Assembly (NCBI GenBank): GCA_022823505.1
Contig: JAJEIA010000057.1
Location: 1-41,558, forward strand
From: Dehalococcoidia bacterium
Lineage (GTDB): Bacteria > Chloroflexota > Dehalococcoidia > Lucifugimonadales > UBA3495
DNA length: 41,558 nucleotides
Direction: 5' to 3'
Below, piece by piece: positions 15,546 to 23,361 of this stretch (position 1 is the stretch's first letter; the number at the start of each line of letters is the position of its first letter). A program made the translations under genes and the position numbers. The notes below the pieces were generated by a model. The model saw only the letters and a list, made by a program, of their open reading frames with translations, did no database searches and was not told where the DNA came from.

Positions 15546-17489
15546 ATGCCCGTCGTTTCAGTTGACATCAAAAGCCGCCAGCCGTATGCCGATGGCGTCC
15601 CATTCGGCGCAACCGGCGACTGCGAGCGCATCGACGGTGCGCTGACATTTGCGGTCGATCCCGGCAACGCGTCCAATGCGGCCATCGTTGATCTGGAATA
15701 CGCCCCGGTGGACGGCGACGGATGCGTCCGGTTTGAGGCTGATTTCACCCTGGTGGCGCCACGGGACTCGTCCAAAGGGAACGGGCGGGTGATCGTCGAA
15801 GCGGTCAACCGCGGCCGGCGTCGCACCGTCGCGTTTTTCAATCGCGGTCCGACGCCTCCCATCGACTCCGACGCCATCCCCGAAGGCGACGGTTTCCTGC
15901 TGCGCCACGGGTACTCCGTGCTGTCGATCGGCTGGCAGTGGGACGTGTACCGCAGCGACGCTCTGCTCGGCCTGGAAGCCCCCGGGATCAGCATCGACGG
16001 GCTTCCGGTGACCGGGCAGGCCTGCGTGGAGATGCGGCCCAACGTGAAGGAAAGCACCCGTCTCCTGGCCAACCGGGAACACCAGCCGTACCCGGTGGCC
16101 AACCCGGACGACCCCGACGCCATGCTAATGGTGCGGGACTGGGAGGACGGTCCCGACACTGTGGTCCCCCGTTCGCAGTGGCATTTCCCCGACGCCGAGC
16201 ACATCACCCTGGAGTCCGGTTTTCAACCGGGCAAGATCTACTACGCCATCTATACCGCCGCGGACCCGGTGGTGGTCGGATGCGGGATGCTGGCAATCCG
16301 GGAGGCCGCAACCTGGTTGCGTGGTCCGTCTGACGGCAACGCGGTGCACAACGGGTACGAACGCGTTTACGGTCACGGCGTGTCGCAATGCGGCCGTCTG
16401 CTGCGTCACATGCTCTACCTGGGCCTGAACGTGGACCAGGACGGCCGCCCCGTTTTTGACGGTCTGCTGCCGCACGTGGCCGGCGGCCGCATGGGCGAGT
16501 TCAACCACCGTTTCGCCCAACCCTCCTGCCAATCCAACCCGGGTTTCGGGCACCAGTTCCCCTTCGCGGACAACACGCTGGCCGACCCCCTGACGGAGCG
16601 GCAAGACGGTCTGCTACAGCGGCTGCGCGAACTCGACGCCGTGCCCAGGATCATATATACCGACTCCGCTGCGGAATACTGGCGCGGTGACGCGGCCCTG
16701 GCCCACATCGACGGCACGGGAACCCTTGACCTGGATCCCGCGCCGGAGACGCGGCGCTACCTGTTCGCGGGGACCCAGCATCTGCCGGGCGCCCCCGCAT
16801 TGATGGTCGGCCAGGGTCCGGACGGTTCCACCGGCATGCACCCCTACAACGCGGTCGATTACATTCCGTTGCTGCGGGCGGCCCTTTTCAACCTGAACCG
16901 TTGGGTAACCGAAGGCATCGAGCCGCCGCCAAACATGCACCCGCGACTGCACGACGGTACAGCCACAACCGGCGCCGAGTATCTGGCCGGTTCGGTTCCG
17001 GTTCCGGATCGAAGCCTGCCGGATGCCAATCGGCTGTGGCGCATTCGCGAAATCGACGTCGGCCCCGAGGCCAAACGTGGCATCGCTGCGTATCCCGTCA
17101 CCGAGGGCCGGGAGTACCCGCAGTTTGTTCCGGCCGCGGACGCCGACGGCAACGATCTGGCCGGCATCCGGCTGCCGGACCTCACGGTACCCGTGGGCAC
17201 GCATACCGGTTGGAACCTGCGGCACCCTAACACGGGCGCGCCCGAGCAGCTGATGTCCATGCAGGGTTCCACGCATTGGTTCCCGGCCACGGAGGCGCAA
17301 CGGAGCGCCGCAGCCGATCCGCGCCAATCCCTGGAAAAGCGCTATGCCAGCCGGGAAGATTACGCCTCGCAGGTACGGGACGCCGCAGCCAGGCTGGCTG
17401 ACGACCGTTACATCCTGGCCGAGGACATCGAGCTCGTGGTCAACTCCTGCCTCGAACGGTACGACTGCGCGATGGGCGCCTCAGGATAG
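15546..17489 (+). CDS. Alpha/beta-hydrolase domain-containing protein (Abhydrolase_10-like)
   Basis: A 647-residue predicted cytosolic hydrolase resembling the large alpha/beta-hydrolase domain family (PF20091-like). The nucleophile elbow is best placed at YGHGVSQCGRLLRHML (near residue 283), where the serine in GVSQCGR matches the family's G-x-SQ-x-GR pattern. The N-terminal third is beta-rich (VEAVNRGRRRTVAFFNRGP and SVLSIGWQWDV are recognisable), the middle has DGLLPHVAGGRMGEFNHRFAQPS, and a likely acid/His region lies around QHLPGAP and NAVDY. It starts with an ATG after GGAGGATCG and has its own promoter. The substrate is unknown; ester or amide hydrolysis is inferred. No signal peptide is seen. 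Confidence 0.75.
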   Translation: MPVVSVDIKSRQPYADGVPFGATGDCERIDGALTFAVDPGNASNAAIVDLEYAPVDGDGCVRFEADFTLVAPRDSSKGNGRVIVEAVNRGRRRTVAFFNRGPTPPIDSDAIPEGDGFLLRHGYSVLSIGWQWDVYRSDALLGLEAPGISIDGLPVTGQACVEMRPNVKESTRLLANREHQPYPVANPDDPDAMLMVRDWEDGPDTVVPRSQWHFPDAEHITLESGFQPGKIYYAIYTAADPVVVGCGMLAIREAATWLRGPSDGNAVHNGYERVYGHGVSQCGRLLRHMLYLGLNVDQDGRPVFDGLLPHVAGGRMGEFNHRFAQPSCQSNPGFGHQFPFADNTLADPLTERQDGLLQRLRELDAVPRIIYTDSAAEYWRGDAALAHIDGTGTLDLDPAPETRRYLFAGTQHLPGAPALMVGQGPDGSTGMHPYNAVDYIPLLRAALFNLNRWVTEGIEPPPNMHPRLHDGTATTGAEYLAGSVPVPDRSLPDANRLWRIREIDVGPEAKRGIAAYPVTEGREYPQFVPAADADGNDLAGIRLPDLTVPVGTHTGWNLRHPNTGAPEQLMSMQGSTHWFPATEAQRSAAADPRQSLEKRYASREDYASQVRDAAARLADDRYILAEDIELVVNSCLERYDCAMGASG

Positions 17490-17800
17490 GGAGGGCGGGG
17501 CGCCTGAACCGGGGTGATGTGGAACCTCCACTGCGGGGACCAGTTGAGGTGGCGCGGGTGTGTCGAAGGACACACCGTCTGAGGCAACCACATGCGACGA
17601 GATCCCCATGACACACTATTCCGCTATGGACACATCCATTAATGCCTGGCTCGATGCGTCAGGTACAATTAGGCTCAATCGACAATACCGGGCTCTGGAT
17701 GCGCACCTGTTATCACTGCGGTGACACTCGGCTGCGGTCGATCTGACCAAATTAGGCGCGATCCGTGAGCAGACCCTCCAGCCGATGGCGAGGTGGCGCT
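17490..17800 (+). other. Intergenic region before dapB with several hairpins, no gene
   Basis: The 311 bases hold a perfect hairpin, GGTGTGTC-GAAG-GACACACC (17557-17576), a short GTGGA/TCCAC stem before it and a TCAC/GTGA stem near 17714. A TACAAT sequence near 17667 could be a -10, but it lacks a good -35. A 32-codon ATG frame at 17626-17724 has no ribosome site. No riboswitch class was recognised. Confidence 0.5.
17557..17576 (+). terminator. GGTGTGTC hairpin with GAAG tetraloop
   Basis: Perfect 8-bp stem with a GAAG loop, 68 bases after the hydrolase stop. No T-tract follows, so it may be a terminator helped by Rho, a 3'-end stabiliser or a leader element for dapB. Confidence 0.4.
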
Positions 17801-18610
17801 ATGACAGTTCCAACCAACAACGGTGTGATCTCGGTGGTCGTGCACGGCGCCACGGGCAGAATGGGAGCCGAAACCGTGCGCGCAGTGGCGGCAGCGGACG
17901 ACGTAACGCTGGTCGGCGCCACCTGCCATACTCCCAGGGGAGACGTTCTACCGACACCCGCCGGCGAGGTGCCGCTGTCGACCGACCTGGCCTCAATGCT
18001 GGACGCCACCCAACCGCAGGTCATGGTCGAGTTCACGCACGCCGAGGCATGCATGGAAGCCGCCCCGCTGGCCGCCAGCCGGGGCATCCACATGGTGCTG
18101 GGGGCGAGCGGACTGAACGCGGACCAACTGCAAACTCTGGACACGATGAGCCGCGAACACGGCATCGGGGTGATCGTCGCCCCGAACTTTGCCCTGGGCG
18201 CGGTCGTGCTGAAGAAACTTGCGGAGCAGGCGGCCGCGTTCTTCGATTACGTCGACGTGGTCGAAGCTCATCACGAAATGAAGATCGACGCACCATCAGG
18301 ATTTTCCCTGGCCATCGCCCGCGGCCTTCGGGAGTCCCATGGCAGCGACTTCCGGCGCAACGAGACCACCGTGCATCACCTGCCGGAAACCCGAGGCGGC
18401 GACGTGGGCGGTGTCGGCCTCCATAGCCTGAGGCTCCCGGGACGGAGCGCCCACCATGAGGTGATCTTCGGCACGGCCGGGCAGACCCTCAGCATCCGGC
18501 ACGACACGCTGGGCCGGGACTGCTATATGCCCGGCGTGCTCCGCTGCGTCCGGGAGGTCGTCCAGCGGCCCGGCCTGACCGTTGGTCTCGAAGCCGTCCT
18601 GGGCCTATAG
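17801..18610 (+). CDS. dapB: 4-hydroxy-tetrahydrodipicolinate reductase
   Basis: Reduces 4-hydroxy-tetrahydrodipicolinate to tetrahydrodipicolinate with NAD(P)H, the second step of the diaminopimelate/lysine branch, in the cytosol. The 269-residue protein starts at the ATG at 17801, after GAGGTGG. It opens with the dinucleotide loop VVHGATGRMGAETVRAV and has the catalytic block VVEAHHEMKIDAPSGFSLAIA, with His157, His158 and Lys161. MVEFTHAEACMEAA and the C-terminal HRCVREVV-like end match the family. In the common PSGTA motif the Thr is replaced by Phe (PSGFS), a small variation. Asd follows 135 bases later and dapA after that, giving a biosynthetic cluster on the plus strand. Confidence 0.95.
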   Translation: MTVPTNNGVISVVVHGATGRMGAETVRAVAAADDVTLVGATCHTPRGDVLPTPAGEVPLSTDLASMLDATQPQVMVEFTHAEACMEAAPLAASRGIHMVLGASGLNADQLQTLDTMSREHGIGVIVAPNFALGAVVLKKLAEQAAAFFDYVDVVEAHHEMKIDAPSGFSLAIARGLRESHGSDFRRNETTVHHLPETRGGDVGGVGLHSLRLPGRSAHHEVIFGTAGQTLSIRHDTLGRDCYMPGVLRCVREVVQRPGLTVGLEAVLGL

Positions 18611-18698
18611 TCCCTCCAACTGCTGCGTGCCTACTTATGGACGGAAAGGGCGGCTGGTTGTACCCTGATAAATCAGGAAGTTCGCGTTGTGTTGCATC

Positions 18699-18727
18699 TT
18701 GGCACCATTTCGCAATTCAGATATTTG
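18699..18727 (+). promoter_or_regulatory. Possible promoter for asd
   Basis: TTGGCA (18699-18704), 17-base spacer, TATTTG (18722-18727). The -35 is good and the -10 weak. It would place the transcription start about 12 bases before the ATG at 18746. Confidence 0.35.
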
Positions 18728-18745
18728 AATCACGGCAGGAATGAC

Positions 18746-19780
18746 ATGGACCTTCAGGGGATGAAACTGGCTATCGTCGGAGCCACGGGCGCGGTGGGGC
18801 AGGAAACCCTGCGCCTGATCGAAGCGCGTTATCCGGACCATCACAACCTGAAGCTCCTGGCCTCCAAGCGTTCGGCGGGCCGCAAACTGGTCGTGAACGG
18901 AAAAACGTTCACCGTTGAAGAAACTACGGACGACAGCTTCGCCGACGTCGAGATCGCGTTCATCTCCGCACGCACCGAAGACTCTCGGAGATTCGGACCA
19001 GCGGCGGCGGGCGCCGGCGCAATGGTGATCGACGACTCCAGCGCGTTTCGCATGGATCCCGCCGTCCCCCTGGTGGTGCCGGAAGTCAACGGCGAAGACC
19101 TGGACTGGCACGACGGCATCGTTTCCATTCCCAACTGTTCCACCACGCCGCTGGTGATGGTCGTGCACCCTCTCCGTCAAGCCAGCCCCATCCGGCGCAT
19201 CGTGGCCGACACCTACCAGTCGGTTTCCGGAGCCGGCGGCGCGGCCATGAACGAACTGCGTGAACAGACGCGGACCGTCATGCACGGCGGTCCCGCCGAA
19301 CCGGACGCGCAGCCACAGCAGATCGCGTTCAACGTCATTCCCCAGATCGACAGCTTCACCGAATCGGGATATACGCGCGAAGAGCAGAAGATGATTGACG
19401 AGAGCCGCAAGATTCTGCACGCGCCGGACATCGCGGTGTCAGCAACCTGTGTTCGTGTGCCGGTGTTCGTGTCCCACTGCGTGGCCACGCACCTGGAGTT
19501 CGACGAACCGGTGTCTCCGGGCGAAGCACGGGAGATGCTGAGCGTGATGCCCGGTGTGACCGTGCTCGATGATCCCGGTTCATCCATCTATCCCATGCCG
19601 GTCGACGCCGCCGGATCGGACGACGTTTTCGTGGGGCGCATCCGTCAAGATGCCTCGCACCCCAACGGTCTTGCCATGTGGGTGGTGACCGACAACCTGG
19701 TCAAAGGAGCGGCGCTCAACGCCCTGCAGATCGCGGAGGAAGCCGTCGCCCGCGGAGCGGTTCATGGTCGGAAAAAATAA
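18746..19780 (+). CDS. asd: Aspartate-semialdehyde dehydrogenase
   Basis: NADPH-dependent reduction of L-aspartyl-4-phosphate to L-aspartate-4-semialdehyde, the branch point to lysine/DAP, threonine and methionine. 344 residues from the ATG at 18746, preceded by AGGA; an in-frame start at 18689 would add 19 unconserved residues. The N-terminus has the Rossmann loop KLAIVGATGAVGQETL, followed by LKLLASKRSAGRKL. The active-site cysteine is Cys131 in SIPNCSTTPLVM, and VADTYQSVSGAGGAAMNEL plus the CVRVPVFVSHCVA region, with the substrate-binding Arg and His, are intact. It sits between dapB and dapA. The substrates of its two neighbours and this enzyme form one pathway. Confidence 0.95.
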   Translation: MDLQGMKLAIVGATGAVGQETLRLIEARYPDHHNLKLLASKRSAGRKLVVNGKTFTVEETTDDSFADVEIAFISARTEDSRRFGPAAAGAGAMVIDDSSAFRMDPAVPLVVPEVNGEDLDWHDGIVSIPNCSTTPLVMVVHPLRQASPIRRIVADTYQSVSGAGGAAMNELREQTRTVMHGGPAEPDAQPQQIAFNVIPQIDSFTESGYTREEQKMIDESRKILHAPDIAVSATCVRVPVFVSHCVATHLEFDEPVSPGEAREMLSVMPGVTVLDDPGSSIYPMPVDAAGSDDVFVGRIRQDASHPNGLAMWVVTDNLVKGAALNALQIAEEAVARGAVHGRKK

Positions 19781-19806
19781 CGCACACCGAGATGTACAGA
19801 GAACAT

Positions 19807-19834
19807 TTGCCATAGCACACTAGATGTGTATAAT
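19807..19834 (+). promoter_or_regulatory. Strong sigma-70 promoter for dapA
   Basis: TTGCCA (19807-19812), 16-base spacer, perfect TATAAT (19829-19834). The predicted leader of about 80 bases holds a GCGGA/TCCGC stem before the GGAGGAGGG ribosome site. dapA can therefore be transcribed separately from dapB and asd. Confidence 0.75.
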
Positions 19835-19920
19835 GTGCGGAATATTCAATCCGCTTACCATCAAACATGATGGGGCACTAAGCACACTGCCTAGCAATAG
19901 CAACGGAGGAGGGAACAATT

Positions 19921-20823
19921 ATGCCGACTGAGATTGGCCGGCTGATTACCGCCATGGTAACGCCGTTTGACGCTGACGGGCAGGTTGACTACGAACAGGC
20001 CAAGCGCTTGGCCATCGCATTGGTGGACTCCGGTTCGGACGGCTTGGTGGTTACAGGAACAACTGGGGAAGGCCCAGCATTGTCGATGGAGGAAAAGGCC
20101 CGCCTTTACGGCGAGGTGAAAGACGCCATCGGTTCTCGTGGTGCCGTGATTGCCGGGACCAGCGACAACAACACCGCCGCTTCCATAGAACTCAGTCGCG
20201 AAGCGGAACAGGTAGGCGCGGATGCCCTGCTTTTGACCGTTCCCGCCTATAACAAACCGCCGCAGGAAGGCCTTTTCCAACACTTCCGTGTCCTGGCGGA
20301 ATGCACCGGACTCCCCGGCATGTTGTACAACGTGCCCAGCCGCACCAGTCTCAACATGACCAATGACACGACGGTCCGGCTGTCGGAGATCGAGAACATC
20401 ATCGGAATCAAGGAAGCCAGCAGCGACCCGGTCCAGATTGCGAAAGTCATCCGGGATACCCCGGACGATTTCCGTGTGTGGTCCGGCAACGACGACGAGA
20501 CGTTCCCAATCATGTCCATGGGAGGGTACGGCGTGGTGAGTGTCGCCGCTCACTTGGTCGGCACTCAAATCAAGCAGATGATGGGCCTGGTGCTGGAGGG
20601 CGACGTAGAATCCGCCGGAGCTGAGCACCTGCGCCTGTTGGATATGTTCAAAGGACTATTCATCGTCTCCAATCCGATACCGGTCAAATACGGGTTGAAC
20701 AAAGTCGGCTTCGACGTCGGTGACCCGCGCCTGCCACTTGTCCCACCTGACACCCGTACCGCGGAACAGTTGGACGAACTGCTGGACCGATACGAGATCG
20801 ACATCACAGCGCCGGCCGATTAA
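19921..20823 (+). CDS. dapA: 4-hydroxy-tetrahydrodipicolinate synthase
   Basis: Condenses pyruvate with aspartate-4-semialdehyde, the committed step to diaminopimelate and lysine; a class I aldolase-type TIM barrel in the cytosol. 300 residues, usual length. The signature GTTGEGPALSMEEK lies near residue 45, Tyr136 is in MLYNVPSRTSLN, and the Schiff-base lysine is Lys164 in IGIKEASSD. A strong GGAGGAGGG precedes the ATG, and the gene has its own promoter. The following hairpin at 20828-20854 closes the cluster. Confidence 0.96.
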   Translation: MPTEIGRLITAMVTPFDADGQVDYEQAKRLAIALVDSGSDGLVVTGTTGEGPALSMEEKARLYGEVKDAIGSRGAVIAGTSDNNTAASIELSREAEQVGADALLLTVPAYNKPPQEGLFQHFRVLAECTGLPGMLYNVPSRTSLNMTNDTTVRLSEIENIIGIKEASSDPVQIAKVIRDTPDDFRVWSGNDDETFPIMSMGGYGVVSVAAHLVGTQIKQMMGLVLEGDVESAGAEHLRLLDMFKGLFIVSNPIPVKYGLNKVGFDVGDPRLPLVPPDTRTAEQLDELLDRYEIDITAPAD

Positions 20824-20827
20824 ACAG

Positions 20828-20854
20828 GCCGGCGCGCTGAATTTGGGCGCCGGC
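20828..20854 (+). terminator. GC-rich hairpin after dapA
   Basis: GCCGGCGC (20828-20835) and GCGCCGGC (20847-20854) with an 11-base loop, five bases after the dapA stop. No T-tract. Confidence 0.45.
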
Positions 20855-20936
20855 GGAGACGGATCCCATACCGCCCACCCGAACGTCCCATAAATTACTC
20901 CGGTCCCCGGCCGTGACCCTAAGTTTTATGGTTCAG

Positions 20937-20952
20937 CCTTGTAATGACAAGG
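20937..20952 (+). promoter_or_regulatory. Hairpin covering the ribosome site of the NYN gene
   Basis: CCTTGT (20937-20942), loop AATG, ACAAGG (20947-20952). The right arm includes most of the AAGGAG ribosome site (20949-20954) of the gene starting at 20962, so folding would mask it. Confidence 0.4.
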
Positions 20953-20961
20953 AGTACTCCA

Positions 20962-21873
20962 ATGGCCCTAAAAACCGTCATCTTTGTGGATGGACAGAAT
21001 TTCCGGCACAACCTGCGGGACTTTCATTTCCGTTCCGATCCTCCACACCCCAACAACCCGGAATACCGGCTCGACGAGAAGCACTTCCGGTGGCAAGAGT
21101 TTTTTCAGGATGCTCTGGCCAAGTTCGATTATGTCACTGGTTGGCAGCATCAACTTGCCAGAGTGTATTGGTACTACGCTGAAAACATCACTCCTTGGTC
21201 TCCCAACTTGTGGCGGGCGCAGCGGATTGTCGACGACTATGGAATGCGAATACCGGAACTGACCACGGATTTGGTGATCCAAAAGGCGCAGGATTGGTAC
21301 GAGCACGAATTCCGGCGGTTCCACCAACTGCGTAAGTCGGTCTTCGAAGAGATCCAGCAGAACACCAACTTCCTGGAGTTCAGGTACGTCGGACAATATG
21401 TGGTACAGCCCTTCCGGCCCTACCGGCTGGAATACGATTATGACGGCAACATAAACTTCCAGGGCACCCAGGTTGGGGAAAAAGGGGTCGATATCGGCAT
21501 CGCGGTGGACATGATCTCCAAGATGGACTCCTTCGACGCGGCGGTTCTGGTGTCCGGCGATAGCGATTTCTTCCCGGTGGTAAAGTTCCTGAAAGACAAC
21601 CTCAAGTATGTTTACCACTTCTCCGTGGGTCGCGGCGTGGGCCACGACACGCAGTACTTCTCGTCTTCACTGCGCGGCGTGGTCGACTGTTTCCAGGGCT
21701 TCGACGAACTGGAGCTCTTGACCAATTACGTGAACGAGCACGCCGGGATTCCGCCCGCGATCATGGACACCATCAACATGCGCGCGGCGGAACTGGAACG
21801 TATTCTCGACGACGAATCGATGGACTACGATCGTCCACCGGAGCGCGGCGCCGCGGTAATTCAACGCCGCTAG
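20962..21873 (+). CDS. NYN-domain protein (LabA/DUF88-like)
   Basis: A 303-residue protein with a PIN-like NYN domain, a family that includes metal-dependent ribonucleases and the cyanobacterial LabA clock protein. The start codon at 20962 is seven bases from AAGGAG. The first acidic residue is Asp10 in VIFVDGQNF, the classic NYN opening. The second cluster is in KGVDIGIAVDMISKMDSFDAAVLVSGDSDF, where the aspartates of DIGIAVD and GDSDF form the expected metal site. The C-terminal region (about 240-303) is helical and not recognised. An RNA target is unknown. It stands between dapA and plsC, with its own hairpin-masked ribosome site. Confidence 0.88.
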   Translation: MALKTVIFVDGQNFRHNLRDFHFRSDPPHPNNPEYRLDEKHFRWQEFFQDALAKFDYVTGWQHQLARVYWYYAENITPWSPNLWRAQRIVDDYGMRIPELTTDLVIQKAQDWYEHEFRRFHQLRKSVFEEIQQNTNFLEFRYVGQYVVQPFRPYRLEYDYDGNINFQGTQVGEKGVDIGIAVDMISKMDSFDAAVLVSGDSDFFPVVKFLKDNLKYVYHFSVGRGVGHDTQYFSSSLRGVVDCFQGFDELELLTNYVNEHAGIPPAIMDTINMRAAELERILDDESMDYDRPPERGAAVIQRR

Positions 21874-21879
21874 TCGCCG

Positions 21880-21900
21880 GGGCCGGGGCTGAACCGGCCC
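21880..21900. terminator. Bidirectional hairpin between convergent genes
   Basis: GGGCCGG (21880-21886), 7-base loop, CCGGCCC (21894-21900), between the NYN stop and the plsC stop, only 28 bases apart. Confidence 0.5.
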
Positions 21901-21901
21901 G

Positions 21902-22573
21902 CTAGGCGTCCCGGGTGCTCCCGACCGTGCGAGGCACAAGCCGGTCGGCGTACACGCCACGGTACGCCTCCGGCACGAGCGCGGCTATGCGCTCCATGAC
22001 CATGTCCGTCACCGACGTAAGCAGCGCATCGGTGATCGGTCCCTCGACCTGAGGTGGCGTGAACGGCGTCCCGATGTTCACCTCCCAGCTCGCCAGTGGT
22101 ACCGGCATGTGCCAGGAGGCGAATTTTTCCGAGCCGGCGATGCCCACCGGCAGGATCGGAGCCTGAGTCTTCAAGGCCAGCCACGCCAGGCCGGTTTTGG
22201 CCCGTTGCAGTTGCCCAGTGGGGCTGATGCCGCCCTCCGGGAACATGAGGATCGCCTTGTCTTCCTGGAGGGCGCCCAGTGCGAAGCGCAGGGCTCCCCC
22301 GCCACCTCGCTGGCGGTCCAGCGGCACCGCGCCCACCGCGTTGCAGTAAAACCGCCCAACGGGTTTCTCCCACAATTCCTTCTTGGCCAGAAAGATGATT
22401 TGGCGGGGAAGGGCCACGACCAACGTACCTGCATCGTTCAGAGAGAGGTGATTGCTGGCAACCAACAATGGCCCGTAGGGCGGCATGGCCTCCTGGCCGG
22501 TGACGGTCAACCGTCCGGTGAGCCCCCACATGATTTTCCCAAAGTGTTTGCTGGGTTGATAAAGCCATGCCAT
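21902..22573 (-). CDS. plsC: 1-acyl-sn-glycerol-3-phosphate acyltransferase family protein
   Basis: Transfers an acyl group to lysophosphatidic acid at the inner face of the cell membrane in phospholipid synthesis. The 223-residue protein has the HX4D acyltransferase motif as His42...Asp47 (SNHLSLND), where many relatives have NHxSxxD, and the second motif as FPEGGIS (near residue 120), where many relatives have FPEGTRS. GLAWLALKTQAPILPVGIAG is the usual helix and strand. An N-terminal amphipathic segment likely associates with the membrane. The gene begins five bases after the cmk stop, a common pairing. The substrate chain and position are not certain because the motif is generic to the PlsC family. 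Confidence 0.85.
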   Translation of the reverse strand: MAWLYQPSKHFGKIMWGLTGRLTVTGQEAMPPYGPLLVASNHLSLNDAGTLVVALPRQIIFLAKKELWEKPVGRFYCNAVGAVPLDRQRGGGGALRFALGALQEDKAILMFPEGGISPTGQLQRAKTGLAWLALKTQAPILPVGIAGSEKFASWHMPVPLASWEVNIGTPFTPPQVEGPITDALLTSVTDMVMERIAALVPEAYRGVYADRLVPRTVGSTRDA

Positions 22574-22578
22574 AGCGA

Positions 22579-23307
22579 CTACCCATGCGGTTCAGCGTGA
22601 CGGCCGAGGTTGAGCGCGGACCGGATCGCCGCGACCACAGCCGACACTGTCTGTTCGAAGTCCATATCATCTGTTTGGATTGTTACGGCGTCGGCTGCCG
22701 CGACCAGTGGTGAGTCCGCCCGCTCCATATCCATTCGGTCCCGCTGCAGTGTATCGGCCAACACCTGTGCGTATCCAACCTCGGGTTTTGCCTGAATGAT
22801 CTGCGCGTGTCGACGCCGAGCCCGCTCCTCGGGTGCAGCATCGACGTAGAGTTTCAAGTCTGCGTTAGGCAACACTACCGACCCGATATCACGGCCGGCC
22901 ATGACAATGCCCCCCGACTTGGCGATTTCCCTTTGCTGCCTGACAAGTTCGAGGCGGACTGCGGGCACCGCTGAAACTGCAGACACGTTGCCGTCCACCT
23001 CGGCGGCCATCAATTCCGGTCCGAGTGGCTTCCCATCGATCATGATGGTTGTATCGTCGTCGGCGCCCTGCGACAGTTCCATCCGGCTACCGGCAGCCAA
23101 TTCGGAGACCGCGCTGGCATCCGCAGCAGCTATCCCGCGCTGAAGCGCCAGCCAGGTCACGGCGCGATACATTATCCCCGTGTCCAGGAAACGCAACCCC
23201 ACGATGCGCGCGGCGGCTCTGCCCACCGAGCTTTTTCCGGAAGCCACCGGGCCATCTATGGCCACCACCGGGGCATCGCATGATGATGAAACACCAACAC
23301 GGTCCAT
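22579..23307 (-). CDS. cmk: Cytidylate kinase
   Basis: Phosphorylates CMP and dCMP to the diphosphates with ATP, in the cytosol. 242 residues with a P-loop at IDGPVASGKSSVGR (about 17-30), the NMP-binding helix region FLDTGIMYRAVTWLAL, and the MAGRDIGSVVLPNADLKLYVDA block (about 138-159) in which RDIG is the family's CMP site. RMDMERADSPLVAAADAV closes the lid. The start is the ATG at 23307, with no Shine-Dalgarno but a TATAAT seven bases in front, so the transcript may be leaderless. It runs into plsC as a two-gene unit. Confidence 0.95.
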   Translation of the reverse strand: MDRVGVSSSCDAPVVAIDGPVASGKSSVGRAAARIVGLRFLDTGIMYRAVTWLALQRGIAAADASAVSELAAGSRMELSQGADDDTTIMIDGKPLGPELMAAEVDGNVSAVSAVPAVRLELVRQQREIAKSGGIVMAGRDIGSVVLPNADLKLYVDAAPEERARRRHAQIIQAKPEVGYAQVLADTLQRDRMDMERADSPLVAAADAVTIQTDDMDFEQTVSAVVAAIRSALNLGRHAEPHG

Positions 23308-23314
23308 GGTTCAA

Positions 23315-23323
23315 ATTATAGCA
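23315..23323 (-). promoter_or_regulatory. Extended -10 promoter of cmk, leaderless configuration
   Basis: On the minus strand, TGC followed by TATAAT (23320-23315), seven bases before the cmk ATG. The transcription start should lie at or next to the first base of the gene. No good -35 is visible. Confidence 0.6.
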
Positions 23324-23361
23324 TCGCGCCTGAGCCGAAATTGGAGCCACGGGACGGCGGG

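Noticed and set aside
17626..17724. A 32-codon ATG frame upstream of dapB as a leader peptide
   Set aside because: No ribosome site and no lysine codons, so it does not look like an attenuation peptide.
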